Shown: piece after piece, positions 47,324-55,429 of the stretch
Layout: the number at the start of each line of letters is the position of its first letter
How positions within the stretch are numbered: position 1 is the first letter of the stretch
Assembly: GCA_001802125.1 (NCBI GenBank)
Contig: MGZK01000135.1
Span: 1-64,000 of the forward strand
Origin: Geobacteraceae bacterium GWC2_55_20
GTDB taxonomy: Bacteria; Desulfobacterota; Desulfuromonadia; Geobacterales; Pseudopelobacteraceae
Direction of reading: 5' to 3'
DNA length: 64,000 bases
Notes under the pieces: generated by a model
Database searches by the model: none
Told to the model about the DNA's origin: nothing
What the model saw: the letters and a program-made list of their open reading frames with translations, nothing else
Made by a program: the position numbers and the translations under genes

Positions 47324-49320
47324 AAAGTATTTCCGCTGACAAGCCACATATTCCCATCAAGGAAAACCCGGAGCCTCACAGCACAATAGTGAACACTACC
47401 AGGCTCCTGAGAAATGCCCGCATCCGGCAAAATGAGCTGGAACTTCAGATCGAAGAGTTGCGACTCGCCAACTCGGAGCTGGAGTCATCACGGAACAAAT
47501 ACGCTCTGCTTTACGACTTTGCCCCGGTTGGATACTTCACTTTCGATAGACGGGGGGGGATCCGGACAGTCAACCTGACCGGAGCAAACCTGCTGGGGAT
47601 CGAACGCCCATTGCTGATCAACAGTTATTTTGAAAACTTCGTGGCCGAAAAGGACCGCCAGCCTTTTGCCGAGTTTTTAAGTACAGTCTTTGCTAGCCAT
47701 GACAAAATGACCTGCCGGCTGAAGCTGTCAAGAAACGACAACCGGCCAATTTTCGTGCGCATCGAGGCGATGGCTGGTGAATCCGGTGACGAATGTTATG
47801 CGGCCCTGGTGGACATTACGCAACGCAAACTGGCTGACGTGGCCCTTCGTGAGAGTGAGTACAATCTGTCCAAGGCCCAATCGATGTCACATGTAGGTTC
47901 TTGGCGGTCGGACCTTTTAACCGGTGAATTGAGAGTATCGGACGAACTGCTTCGCATCATGCGACTGAACCGGGAAGAAGCGACACAGGAAACCTTCGCA
48001 AGCCTGATTCATCCGGAAGATATGGAGTCGGTCATGGCGCATCTTCGCCTGGGCGCTGAACTTGGCAACAGCTATGAAATCGAGCATCGCCTGTTGCTCA
48101 GGGACGGAACGACCAAATGGGTCTATACGATTGTGGAACCTTCCGTCAATATCGCCAGGCAGGTTGTCAGGCTATACGGCACGACCCAGGACATAAGCGA
48201 TCGAAAACGGTCCGAGGTCCGGCTGCGAAACAAGAAAAACGAGCTGCAAACCATATTCGATTCGGTCAACGATGGCGTCATCGTCTTTGACCACAACGGG
48301 CTGATACAGAATTTCAATCACATCTGCCCGCAATTCTTCCCGGAAAAGATACTTTCTGGGAGAAGTTGCCGGGATATTTTCCATCCGGAACTGGCGGAAT
48401 CGCCGGACAGCTGTCCGGTGGAACTGGCCCTGCGCGGCGAGCGGGTGGAAACCACGCTGGTATCGCCGCAGCATGGCAACAAGATCCGCTATATCGACGT
48501 TACGGCCAACCCGATACATGACGCGTTGGGAGAGAAGACCAGGGCACTGGTCTTTTTCAGGGACGTGACACTGAAGAGGCTGCAGGAGCTGCAACTGATT
48601 CAGACCGACAAGATGTCCAGCATCGGTGTGCTGGCCACCGGCGTGGCCCATGAGATCAATAATCCGCTGACCTCGGTGGCGGGCTATGCCGAAGCCCTGT
48701 TGCGACGTTTCAGCGACGAGCCGGCTCTGCGCGAGAACAGGCTGCTGGATGTTTTTCCTAAATACCTTGAGGTCATCGTACGCGAGTCATACCAGTGCAA
48801 GAGGATCATCGGCAGTCTGTTGAATTTTGGAAGAAAGTCCAACGGTATCGTCGGCAGGGCGGAAATAAACGGAATACTGCTGGAGATTCTGGAACTTCTG
48901 CAGCATCAATCGAACTACGGAAACATTGAGGTGGTGACGAAACTTCAGGAAAACATACCGCTTATCCCATGTGATCCTTCCGAACTTCGTCAGATCTGCA
49001 TGAACCTGCTGATAAACGCCTGCCATTCCATCAAGGAAAAAGGTCTGGTTGAGATTACAACTAAACACTCCATCGACGAGCAAGCAGTTTACATACAGGT
49101 TCGCGACACCGGTTGCGGCATCGCCCAGGATGTGATCGACCGGATATGGGACCCGTTTTTCACTACCAAGGAACCGGGAAAAGGCACCGGGCTGGGACTG
49201 GCGCTGACCTACAATATTGTAAAACGGCTGGGAGGCGAAATCAGCGTCAAAAGCAACGTCGGCGCAGGTTCGCAATTTACGGTGCGTTTACCCGTATGCC
49301 ACGGGCAGGAAAGTCAGTAA
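47320..49320 (+). CDS. Soluble multi-PAS histidine kinase coupled to the GldA-like gene
   Basis: 666 residues starting at GTG 47320 inside the previous stop. Coiled coil, PAS1 (about 60-170), PAS2 (about 180-300), PAS3 (about 310-420), HisKA with GVAHEINNPLTSVAGYAEAL, HATPase (NLLINACHSI, DTGCGI, GTGLGLALTYNIVKRLGG). PAS3 through the C-terminus is clearly paralogous to the kinase at 38246 and keeps Cys336, Cys350, His355 and Cys365 at the same spacing. No regulator gene follows; the NtrC-type regulator at 39451 is a candidate partner. Confidence 0.92.
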   Translation: MKSISADKPHIPIKENPEPHSTIVNTTRLLRNARIRQNELELQIEELRLANSELESSRNKYALLYDFAPVGYFTFDRRGGIRTVNLTGANLLGIERPLLINSYFENFVAEKDRQPFAEFLSTVFASHDKMTCRLKLSRNDNRPIFVRIEAMAGESGDECYAALVDITQRKLADVALRESEYNLSKAQSMSHVGSWRSDLLTGELRVSDELLRIMRLNREEATQETFASLIHPEDMESVMAHLRLGAELGNSYEIEHRLLLRDGTTKWVYTIVEPSVNIARQVVRLYGTTQDISDRKRSEVRLRNKKNELQTIFDSVNDGVIVFDHNGLIQNFNHICPQFFPEKILSGRSCRDIFHPELAESPDSCPVELALRGERVETTLVSPQHGNKIRYIDVTANPIHDALGEKTRALVFFRDVTLKRLQELQLIQTDKMSSIGVLATGVAHEINNPLTSVAGYAEALLRRFSDEPALRENRLLDVFPKYLEVIVRESYQCKRIIGSLLNFGRKSNGIVGRAEINGILLEILELLQHQSNYGNIEVVTKLQENIPLIPCDPSELRQICMNLLINACHSIKEKGLVEITTKHSIDEQAVYIQVRDTGCGIAQDVIDRIWDPFFTTKEPGKGTGLGLALTYNIVKRLGGEISVKSNVGAGSQFTVRLPVCHGQESQ

Positions 49321-49365
49321 CGGTTCGGGCTTTTGACCATGGCTGGAGTGCCCATAAAGCCGGTG

Positions 49366-49403
49366 GGTGCAAAAAACAAGGGCGGCAAAAACAGATGCCG
49401 CCC
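49366..49403 (-). terminator. Terminator after the MshEN fusion gene
   Basis: Minus strand GGGCGGC, 10-base loop, GCCGCCC then TTGTTTTTTGC. Confidence 0.8.
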
Positions 49404-49436
49404 TCAGAAGTCAGCTTACGATAACGCCGGTGATTC

Positions 49437-51116
49437 TCAAAGCCCGATAGTATTATTCATCACTTTATTTATGATAACAATGACATCCGAAACATCAATC
49501 TTCCCGTCAGGCTGCGACTTTCCGTTTACTATCGGCGCCACATCGCCATGAGCGAGCTGGCTTAATGTGGGGGAAACCTTGCCCACGGCGATCTGAAGCG
49601 ACAGCAGGGCATCCGAAATATCTACACCACCAATGCCATTCACATTTCCATCAGCAGCTATTGGCAGATTATTTACCAATACCGAGCAGGCGCTTGTAGT
49701 TGCCACATTGTTAGCGGCATCATATGACTTTGCGGTCAAGGTATGCGAACCGTTGGCCACGTTGGCCGTATCCCAGCTATAGCTGTAAGGCGCCACATTC
49801 CCGGCATACAGCAGCACCCCGTCATTATAGAACTCAACCTTGCTGACCCCGACATTGTCAGAGGAAGCGGCAGTGATTGTCACGGTACCGCTGACTTCCG
49901 CTCCGACGGTGGGAGCCGTCAATGACACGGTGGGGGCGGTAGTGTCCTTGACCACTGTAACACTGACAGTGCTGGATTGGCCGATGTTTCCAGCGGCATC
50001 ATATGCCTTGGCCATCAAGGTATAGGCTCCCGGCGCCAGAGGAGTCGTATCCCACGAATAGACATAAGGGACCGCCACGTTAGTCGCTACCAACTGGTTA
50101 TTGACGTAATACTCGACCTTGCTGACGCCAACGTTGTCGGAGGCATTGACATTTACGAAGACTGTTCCGTTCACATTGATCGTGTCAGATGGAGAGGATA
50201 TGGCAACCGTTGGCGGAAGCTGTTCGTCAACGGTGATGACATTGGAATAAGATCCTTCGATATTGGATGTATTGTATGCCGTTACCGCGAAATTATAGGA
50301 TTTGTCCGGATCAAGTCCTGTGATGGTTGCCGTGGTATGATTTTGAACATCAATCGTAGTCCCGTCGCTCAGCGCCGCGGAACCGGAGCTGTAATGCACC
50401 TTGTAACCTGCCAGGTCAGCTTCGGTGTTGGGATCCCACTGCAGAGCAACATCCAGCGCCTGGCCCGTTCCGCTCATGCCAAGCGAAAGAATGGCGGCGA
50501 GCGCGGCATTAATCAGCATCTTCTGCAGGTGCATGCCGTACTTTACTAGTCCGGGGCGAACGTAACCCTCTTCAACCAACACCTTTCCAAGCTTTTTATG
50601 AGAAACAGACTGTTTGCAGAGAGCATCATCAAGCTGCGCCCTGGAGATATGCCCTGTCGAGACGAGCAGTTCCCCAAGCCTTAAGGGGCCGTCGGAAGCA
50701 TGTTCCACGGAACACTGGTGCTTCTGAAAATCCAGCAGCGCGGCAAGTTGTTGTTCCGTAAGCAGGCCCAGGCGTTTAAATACTTCGCCCAGCCTGTCCC
50801 CGCTCCTCTTCTGTTCTTCTATGGCCTGATCGAGCTGTTTTCCGGAGATGTATCCCGAATGGACCAGCAGGGTACCGAGCAGTTGCCGCTCACCCGCTGC
50901 AATCTTTACAGCATCCTCGATGTGACAGAGATGTTCCTGTACTTGAAGCGGAAGCTTGACTTCCTTCTCGCTGAGAACACCCATCCTTACCAGTACCTGG
51001 CCCAACAGTTCCTTGGTGCGCTTCTGCTCTTCCAACGCACGGTCAAGGTCTTTATTTGACAGGAAGTGGCCATCCAACAAGATCTGTCCAATATGGCGTT
51101 TTATCAGCTGTACCAT
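49437..51116 (-). CDS. MshEN-repeat / FN3 / Ig-like / dockerin-like fusion protein
   Basis: 559 residues. Three N-terminal MshEN (GspE-N-like) repeats (about 5-190) of the LGxxLVxxGxISxxQLxxAL type, which in other proteins bind c-di-GMP or contact secretion ATPases. An internal hydrophobic segment (MLINAALAAILSLGMSGTGQ, about 199-218) follows. Then an FN3 domain (ALQWDPNTEADLAGYKVHYS), two Ig-like repeats sharing DNVGVSKVE(Y/F)Y, and a C-terminal dockerin/EF-hand pair (ADGNVNGIGGVDISDALLS; DGKIDVSDVIVIINKV). It appears to join a cytoplasmic sensor to an exported adhesive part. Confidence 0.8.
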   Translation of the reverse strand: MVQLIKRHIGQILLDGHFLSNKDLDRALEEQKRTKELLGQVLVRMGVLSEKEVKLPLQVQEHLCHIEDAVKIAAGERQLLGTLLVHSGYISGKQLDQAIEEQKRSGDRLGEVFKRLGLLTEQQLAALLDFQKHQCSVEHASDGPLRLGELLVSTGHISRAQLDDALCKQSVSHKKLGKVLVEEGYVRPGLVKYGMHLQKMLINAALAAILSLGMSGTGQALDVALQWDPNTEADLAGYKVHYSSGSAALSDGTTIDVQNHTTATITGLDPDKSYNFAVTAYNTSNIEGSYSNVITVDEQLPPTVAISSPSDTINVNGTVFVNVNASDNVGVSKVEYYVNNQLVATNVAVPYVYSWDTTPLAPGAYTLMAKAYDAAGNIGQSSTVSVTVVKDTTAPTVSLTAPTVGAEVSGTVTITAASSDNVGVSKVEFYNDGVLLYAGNVAPYSYSWDTANVANGSHTLTAKSYDAANNVATTSACSVLVNNLPIAADGNVNGIGGVDISDALLSLQIAVGKVSPTLSQLAHGDVAPIVNGKSQPDGKIDVSDVIVIINKVMNNTIGL

Positions 51117-51531
51117 AACGGGTGACTCCTATACCAATCAGGACATGTTTTCTGTCCCAAACTATACCATTAATACCCTGTTTTTCAAAAGAAATATCTA
51201 ATAAGCAAAATTTTCGTAAACAGATTTAATCATCGCAAACATAAATCTGCTGGCACGCAATATAACAACCGGAAGAATACAGATTCATAGGATACATTCT
51301 GATTATGCACGGTAAGATGTTTGATGTGTTCAGCATTATCAGACTGATTTTAGTAATTTATTTTATGCCTGTTAGCCAAACATTGACTACGCCTTCAACA
51401 TGATATATTACTTGCAGAGAGCGAAGGCTACTTGAATTTTTATTTAACAAACACAAACAAATATAAGTTTCAAACAGCAATTCCATGATGTTTACAGTGT
51501 TGATTTCAATCAAAATGGAGGTAACAAGAAA
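51117..51531. other. Intergenic region, divergent
   Basis: About 415 AT-rich bases between the MshEN fusion and the MucR-type regulator. Apart from GGAGG ten bases before the regulator ATG, no recognised site or gene. Confidence 0.6.
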
Positions 51532-51975
51532 ATGGCAACATTATCAGAACTGACAGTACAGGTTTTAACCGCACGCCTGGCCAGAAAAGAGATGACTCTT
51601 GATGAACTACAAAAGGAGATGGTTGCGGTCAGCAACATGATCAAAGCTATCGATGACGGTACAATCCAGGAACCAGCGCAAGACCTTCCGATTGAAGAAG
51701 TAAAACCGGTTAAAATCAATTTCAAGAAAGTCTTCAAGGATGACGAAGTTATCTGCCTGATCTGCAACAAGAGCTTCACAACCCTTAAAAGGCATCTAAA
51801 CCAGGTACATCAGTTGTCAGACAAGGAATACAGGAAACAGTTTGGAATACCGTCAAATCAGCCGCTTGTGGCAAGATCCTATTCCGAAAAGAAAAAAGCA
51901 GACGCTGTCAAAAACAATCTGGGAGCAAAGATGCAGGCCGGCAGAAGAAAAAAGGTAGCTGCTGCTACAAAGTAG
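51532..51975 (+). CDS. MucR/Ros-type zinc-finger regulator
   Basis: 147 residues. The central zinc finger reads CLICNKSFTTLKRHLNQVH, followed by SDKEYRKQFGIPSNQPLVA as in Ros/MucR. An acidic linker precedes and a basic C-terminal tail (QAGRRKKVAAATK) follows. The family binds AT-rich DNA and controls exopolysaccharide, motility and surface genes. A target could be the divergent surface fusion gene. Confidence 0.88.
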   Translation: MATLSELTVQVLTARLARKEMTLDELQKEMVAVSNMIKAIDDGTIQEPAQDLPIEEVKPVKINFKKVFKDDEVICLICNKSFTTLKRHLNQVHQLSDKEYRKQFGIPSNQPLVARSYSEKKKADAVKNNLGAKMQAGRRKKVAAATK

Positions 51976-52102
51976 CCCCTGCTGAAAGTACGGACGATCA
52001 CCAACCGCCGGGACAGCCTTTTCGGGAATAATCATTGCGCTCAATTTGCACTTGCATTCATGCCACGTTCTGCGATATTTTAAACAAGACAGGAGGTGTT
52101 TT

Positions 52103-52300
52103 ATGGATATAAGTTCAGTTGCAGGTTCCTCCCTGCTTTACAGGGCGGAACAGACCCAGCAGGCAGTTTCCACTTCCATGATGAAGCAGGCTGCAGAACA
52201 GCAGAACCAAGTGGCCAATCTGCTTGCCCAGAATGCCCAGCAGGCTCCGCAACCAGCTTCAAAGAGCGGCAACAGTTTCAGTTTTTCTACATACGCTTAG
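52103..52300 (+). CDS. Small YjfB-like protein
   Basis: 65 residues, AGGAGG six bases before the ATG. Helical and Gln-rich (QTQQAVSTSMMKQAAEQQNQ) with a Ser-rich tail. The MDISSVA start and helix resemble the YjfB putative motility family, but similarity is weak. Ends in its own terminator. Confidence 0.6.
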   Translation: MDISSVAGSSLLYRAEQTQQAVSTSMMKQAAEQQNQVANLLAQNAQQAPQPASKSGNSFSFSTYA

Positions 52301-52324
52301 GGTTTAATTTTTCAACTTTCCGTA

Positions 52325-52351
52325 GGCCGGCCGGTTTGGCCGGCCTTTTTT
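52325..52351 (+). terminator. Terminator after the YjfB-like gene
   Basis: GGCCGGCC, loop GGTTT, GGCCGGCC then TTTTTT. It reaches the last codon of the convergent lipA. Confidence 0.9.
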
Positions 52352-53192
52352 ATGCATACTGCGCGGCGTGGTAAGAACTGCGGACATAGGGTCCGCTCTC
52401 CACGTGCAAAAAACCCGACTCCAAAGCGGTTCGCTGCAATTCTTCAAATCTTTCAGGAGTAATAAATTCCTGCACAGGGTAGTGAGCACGACTGGGAGCC
52501 AGGTACTGGCCGATACTGAGATAATCGCACCCAACACTCCTCAGATCCCTAAACACCTCCAGCAGATCCTGTACCACCTCTCCCATCCCCAACATGATAC
52601 CAGACTTGGTTTTTATCTCGGGAGCCAGTTCCTTGAAGTTTTTCAGCACTTCCAGAGACCGGCGGTAATCGGCTCCACTACGGATATGATAGAGGCACGG
52701 AACCGTTTCAACGTTGTGGGCAATAATGTCGGGGCGGCTCGACGCAACCAGCGCCAGACTGACAATATCCCCCTGCATGTCCGGGACCAGCAGTTCGATT
52801 CTGGTACCCGGCGACTCCTTGCGAATGGCGCTCACCGTGGAGGCATAGACAGCGGCACCTCCGTCAGACAGGTCATCACGGGTGGGGCTGGTGATAACAG
52901 CGTGAGACAGTTTCAAACGGCAGACGGCTTCGGCTACCCGCCCCGGTTCATCATGATCGACCGGCAATGGCACCTGTTTTTCAACATTACAGAAAGAACA
53001 GAGGCGGGTGCAGTTCCTGCCTAGGATCAGGAAGGTTGCTTGACCACAGCTGAAACATTCGGAAATATTGGGACAGAGCGCCTGTTGACAAACCGTGTTC
53101 AGGCGCAACTCACCCAAAAGCTTGCGCATTCCGGCCTGGTCGCCCGGATTGGCCCGTTTTCTCAGCCACTCGGGCTTTCTCTGAATCTTCAA
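52350..53192 (-). CDS. lipA: Lipoyl synthase
   Basis: 280 residues. Auxiliary cluster ligands in CQQALCPNISEC, radical SAM motif CTRLCSFC, and RSSYHA near the C-terminus. It inserts two sulfurs into protein-bound octanoyl groups of 2-oxoacid dehydrogenase and glycine cleavage proteins. ATG overlaps the stop of the ligase gene by 4 bp. Confidence 0.95.
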   Translation of the reverse strand: MKIQRKPEWLRKRANPGDQAGMRKLLGELRLNTVCQQALCPNISECFSCGQATFLILGRNCTRLCSFCNVEKQVPLPVDHDEPGRVAEAVCRLKLSHAVITSPTRDDLSDGGAAVYASTVSAIRKESPGTRIELLVPDMQGDIVSLALVASSRPDIIAHNVETVPCLYHIRSGADYRRSLEVLKNFKELAPEIKTKSGIMLGMGEVVQDLLEVFRDLRSVGCDYLSIGQYLAPSRAHYPVQEFITPERFEELQRTALESGFLHVESGPYVRSSYHAAQYA

Positions 53193-54001
53193 TCACCCTC
53201 CCCGTTCAGGTTCCAGTTTTCGTTCAGGTATTTTTCATGGAGCAGCCGGCCGGCCAGACCAAGTTCGTACTCTTCAGGGTCGGCAACCTTCAGAACCGTG
53301 TCAAGATTGCCGCAGAAAGCATTTTTCAGGACAGTCTTCAAGTAATCCGTGTCCTGCAAGACCCCTTCTGCGGCCAGGCAGGTCACCCGTCCTGCAAGGT
53401 TTTCAGGACGGTGGCGCAAACATGCGATTCCTTCAGCCACCCGGCTCAGAATCGGAATCGAACCATGCTGGAAAATAATCCGTTTCAGCCTGCGCTGCGC
53501 ATTGCCGCCAATTTTACGGCCATTGACAAGTATATCGTAGGTCTCCTTGCCGGCAAAACAGAACGGAGTCCGTTCACCCAGCTTTTCGCCGGAGTTGTTT
53601 CCATCCACCGCATAGCTGGCATCAAGGCCGAGATCCCGGTAGAATCGCAGTAAAAAACCGGTCAGAACCCGGAATGAGTCCTTGATTGAATTTGTTTCAG
53701 GGATCTGTTCAGGTGAGCAGATGATACTGTAGGTCAACTCGTCGGCATGATAGATAACCCCACCGCCGGTGATGCGCCGTACGATAGTGGTTCCGTCTGC
53801 AAGGCAGCGCCCGGTATCAAGCACTTCGCGGGCTTTCTGGAAACGCCCCAAAGAAATCGCGGCCGGATGCCAGCCATACAATCGAAGAATCGGTTTTGAG
53901 TATTGATCGAACGCGCAGAGCAAGGCTTCGTCAAGAGCCATGTTTTCCGGGCCGCTTAACGTACCCGTATCTATCAGCCGCCAGTATTCAGTATCGTGCA
54001 T
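53189..54001 (-). CDS. Lipoate/octanoate-protein ligase
   Basis: 270 residues of the LplA/LipM fold: MALDEALLCAF start, RRITGGGVIYHADELTYSI and GKETYDILVNGRKIGGNAQRR with the catalytic-type Lys. It attaches lipoate or octanoate to carrier domains, supplying substrate to LipA in the same operon. Whether it is a ligase (LplA) or octanoyltransferase (LipM) cannot be settled by eye. Confidence 0.9.
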   Translation of the reverse strand: MHDTEYWRLIDTGTLSGPENMALDEALLCAFDQYSKPILRLYGWHPAAISLGRFQKAREVLDTGRCLADGTTIVRRITGGGVIYHADELTYSIICSPEQIPETNSIKDSFRVLTGFLLRFYRDLGLDASYAVDGNNSGEKLGERTPFCFAGKETYDILVNGRKIGGNAQRRLKRIIFQHGSIPILSRVAEGIACLRHRPENLAGRVTCLAAEGVLQDTDYLKTVLKNAFCGNLDTVLKVADPEEYELGLAGRLLHEKYLNENWNLNGEGD

Positions 54002-54023
54002 ACCGGTTCCGGTTAACAGGAGG

Positions 54024-54206
54024 TCACCTCAAACGCTTTGAAACGCACATGACATCATAGGGCTTGCCCCTGAAATCCTTCAGGTAGGTGTAGTCCATTC
54101 CGGCAGCAGTACATTTGTCAACTTTTGCCCTTAACTCTTCATCGCTGACCTTGGAACAACCTGCCGTCAGCATGACAATGAATATCAAAAGTTGTAAGTA
54201 TCGCAT
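54024..54206 (-). CDS. Small lipoprotein
   Basis: 60 residues from ATG 54206 (GAGG five bases upstream; a GTG two codons earlier is possible). Signal MRYLQLLIFIVMLTAGC with lipobox LTAGC, then a short Lys/Asp-rich body containing CTAAGMDYTYLKDF and a second Cys. Membrane-anchored; function unknown. Confidence 0.65.
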   Translation of the reverse strand: MRYLQLLIFIVMLTAGCSKVSDEELRAKVDKCTAAGMDYTYLKDFRGKPYDVMCVSKRLR

Positions 54207-54225
54207 TTTCACCTCGCTAGCGACT

Positions 54226-54387
54226 TTATTCGGAGTTTTTCAGTTGATCTATAACAGATATGATTTCAGCTCTGTTCAGGATGCCTTTATTTTCCAGAAC
54301 AGTTATCAAGGCCAGCATTTCATAACTGTGTGAGACCACCAGGTCTTCTATTGAGAATACATTTTCTTTATCTGGCTGTTCCGGCAT
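54226..54387 (-). CDS. Small protein of unknown function
   Basis: 53 residues, MPEQPDKENVFSIEDLVVSH then a VLENKGILNRAEIISVIDQL helix pair. GGGG lies ten bases before the ATG. No family recognised; lies between the hemerythrin and lipoprotein genes on the same strand with short gaps, and its codon use is ordinary. Confidence 0.5.
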   Translation of the reverse strand: MPEQPDKENVFSIEDLVVSHSYEMLALITVLENKGILNRAEIISVIDQLKNSE

Positions 54388-54393
54388 AGATTG

Positions 54394-54795
54394 TCACCCC
54401 TGCGCAATTTTCGAATATTTACGGTCTTCTTCCAATACATGATGCAATAGCCAGTTCCCCAGGACAACGATCAGCTCTATGGTCACTTCAAGATCGTCGT
54501 CACGGTACTGGGAATAGAGGTTATTTATCCGTTCGGCAAAATCCTCGTGTTTCAGGATGTGATCATCCGTTCCTGAAAATCCCTGCTCCCGCATGTACTT
54601 TTCTTCTGCAATAAAATGATACCGCGTATATTGCTGCAACTCGTCAATGATCGGAAGAACATACTCGACTTCCTTGGAGTGCATTGTGTTCTCATAGAGT
54701 GAATTGAAAATTCCGAAAAGATTTTTGTGATGCTCGTCAAGCAGTTCAACGCCGACCGAATATTCCTTTTTCCATACAAACAGCGGCATAGGCAC
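54394..54795 (-). CDS. Bacteriohemerythrin
   Basis: 133 residues. Di-iron ligand pattern: His near 21 and 22 (LDEHHKNLF), YHFIAEEKYM (His and Glu), HEDF, and LLHHVLEEDRKY (His, His, Asp). It reversibly binds oxygen and is common in redox-sensing anaerobes. It is followed by two small genes. Confidence 0.92.
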   Translation of the reverse strand: MPMPLFVWKKEYSVGVELLDEHHKNLFGIFNSLYENTMHSKEVEYVLPIIDELQQYTRYHFIAEEKYMREQGFSGTDDHILKHEDFAERINNLYSQYRDDDLEVTIELIVVLGNWLLHHVLEEDRKYSKIAQG

Positions 54796-54901
54796 GCTCC
54801 AGTTGATGTCGGCACGAGATTTCCTGAAGCTGAACTAGCGAGTATCGCGACTGAATAATCCGTTATCCGGCTGCTTCCACGATGAGAATACGGAAATAGT
54901 T

Positions 54902-55414
54902 TTACTTTTTCATCACCACGACCAGACCGGCCTTGCGGGCTGATTCGACGAGATCGCTGTAACGCTTGTATTTCTCATTGTATTCTTTGCGCAAGGCTTC
55001 ATATTCGGCGATCAATGCGGGGAGACTACCGCGTTCAGTGTTGGACGGGTTCTTCACTGTCGCTTGGATCTGCTCCATACGCAACCCCAAACGTTTCAGC
55101 TCCGCCTCACGGACATCAAACTCCTTGCGCCACTCTTCCTGGGTTTTCCCATCATAGAGAGGCTTGTCCGCATCAGCGACAGTCGCGGGTTTAACAGCGG
55201 TTGCCTCGCTCTTCACGGGAACCGGCGCTTCGGCCGGAGTCTTGGCCGCGCCGTCATCTCCGCGCCGCCCAACATTTTTACGATACTTTTTGGGCACACT
55301 GTTATAGTCGTCGCTATAATTATAGGTCCCGTTTTCATCGATCCAGGAGTAGGTTTCAGCACCGGATTGAGTTGACAGCAGCATCAGGAGGGCCATGCAG
55401 ATTATAGTTTTCAT
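54902..55414 (-). CDS. Exported DUF4124 protein
   Basis: 170 residues. Signal peptide MKTIICMALLMLLSTQSGAE, DUF4124 motif TYSWIDENGTYNYSDDYNSVP, Ala/Pro-rich linker, coiled-coil C-terminus. Periplasmic; function unknown. GAGG is eight bases before the ATG, and it follows tlyA by 15 bp. Confidence 0.82.
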   Translation of the reverse strand: MKTIICMALLMLLSTQSGAETYSWIDENGTYNYSDDYNSVPKKYRKNVGRRGDDGAAKTPAEAPVPVKSEATAVKPATVADADKPLYDGKTQEEWRKEFDVREAELKRLGLRMEQIQATVKNPSNTERGSLPALIAEYEALRKEYNEKYKRYSDLVESARKAGLVVVMKK

Positions 55415-55429
55415 GAATCACCTCGTACG

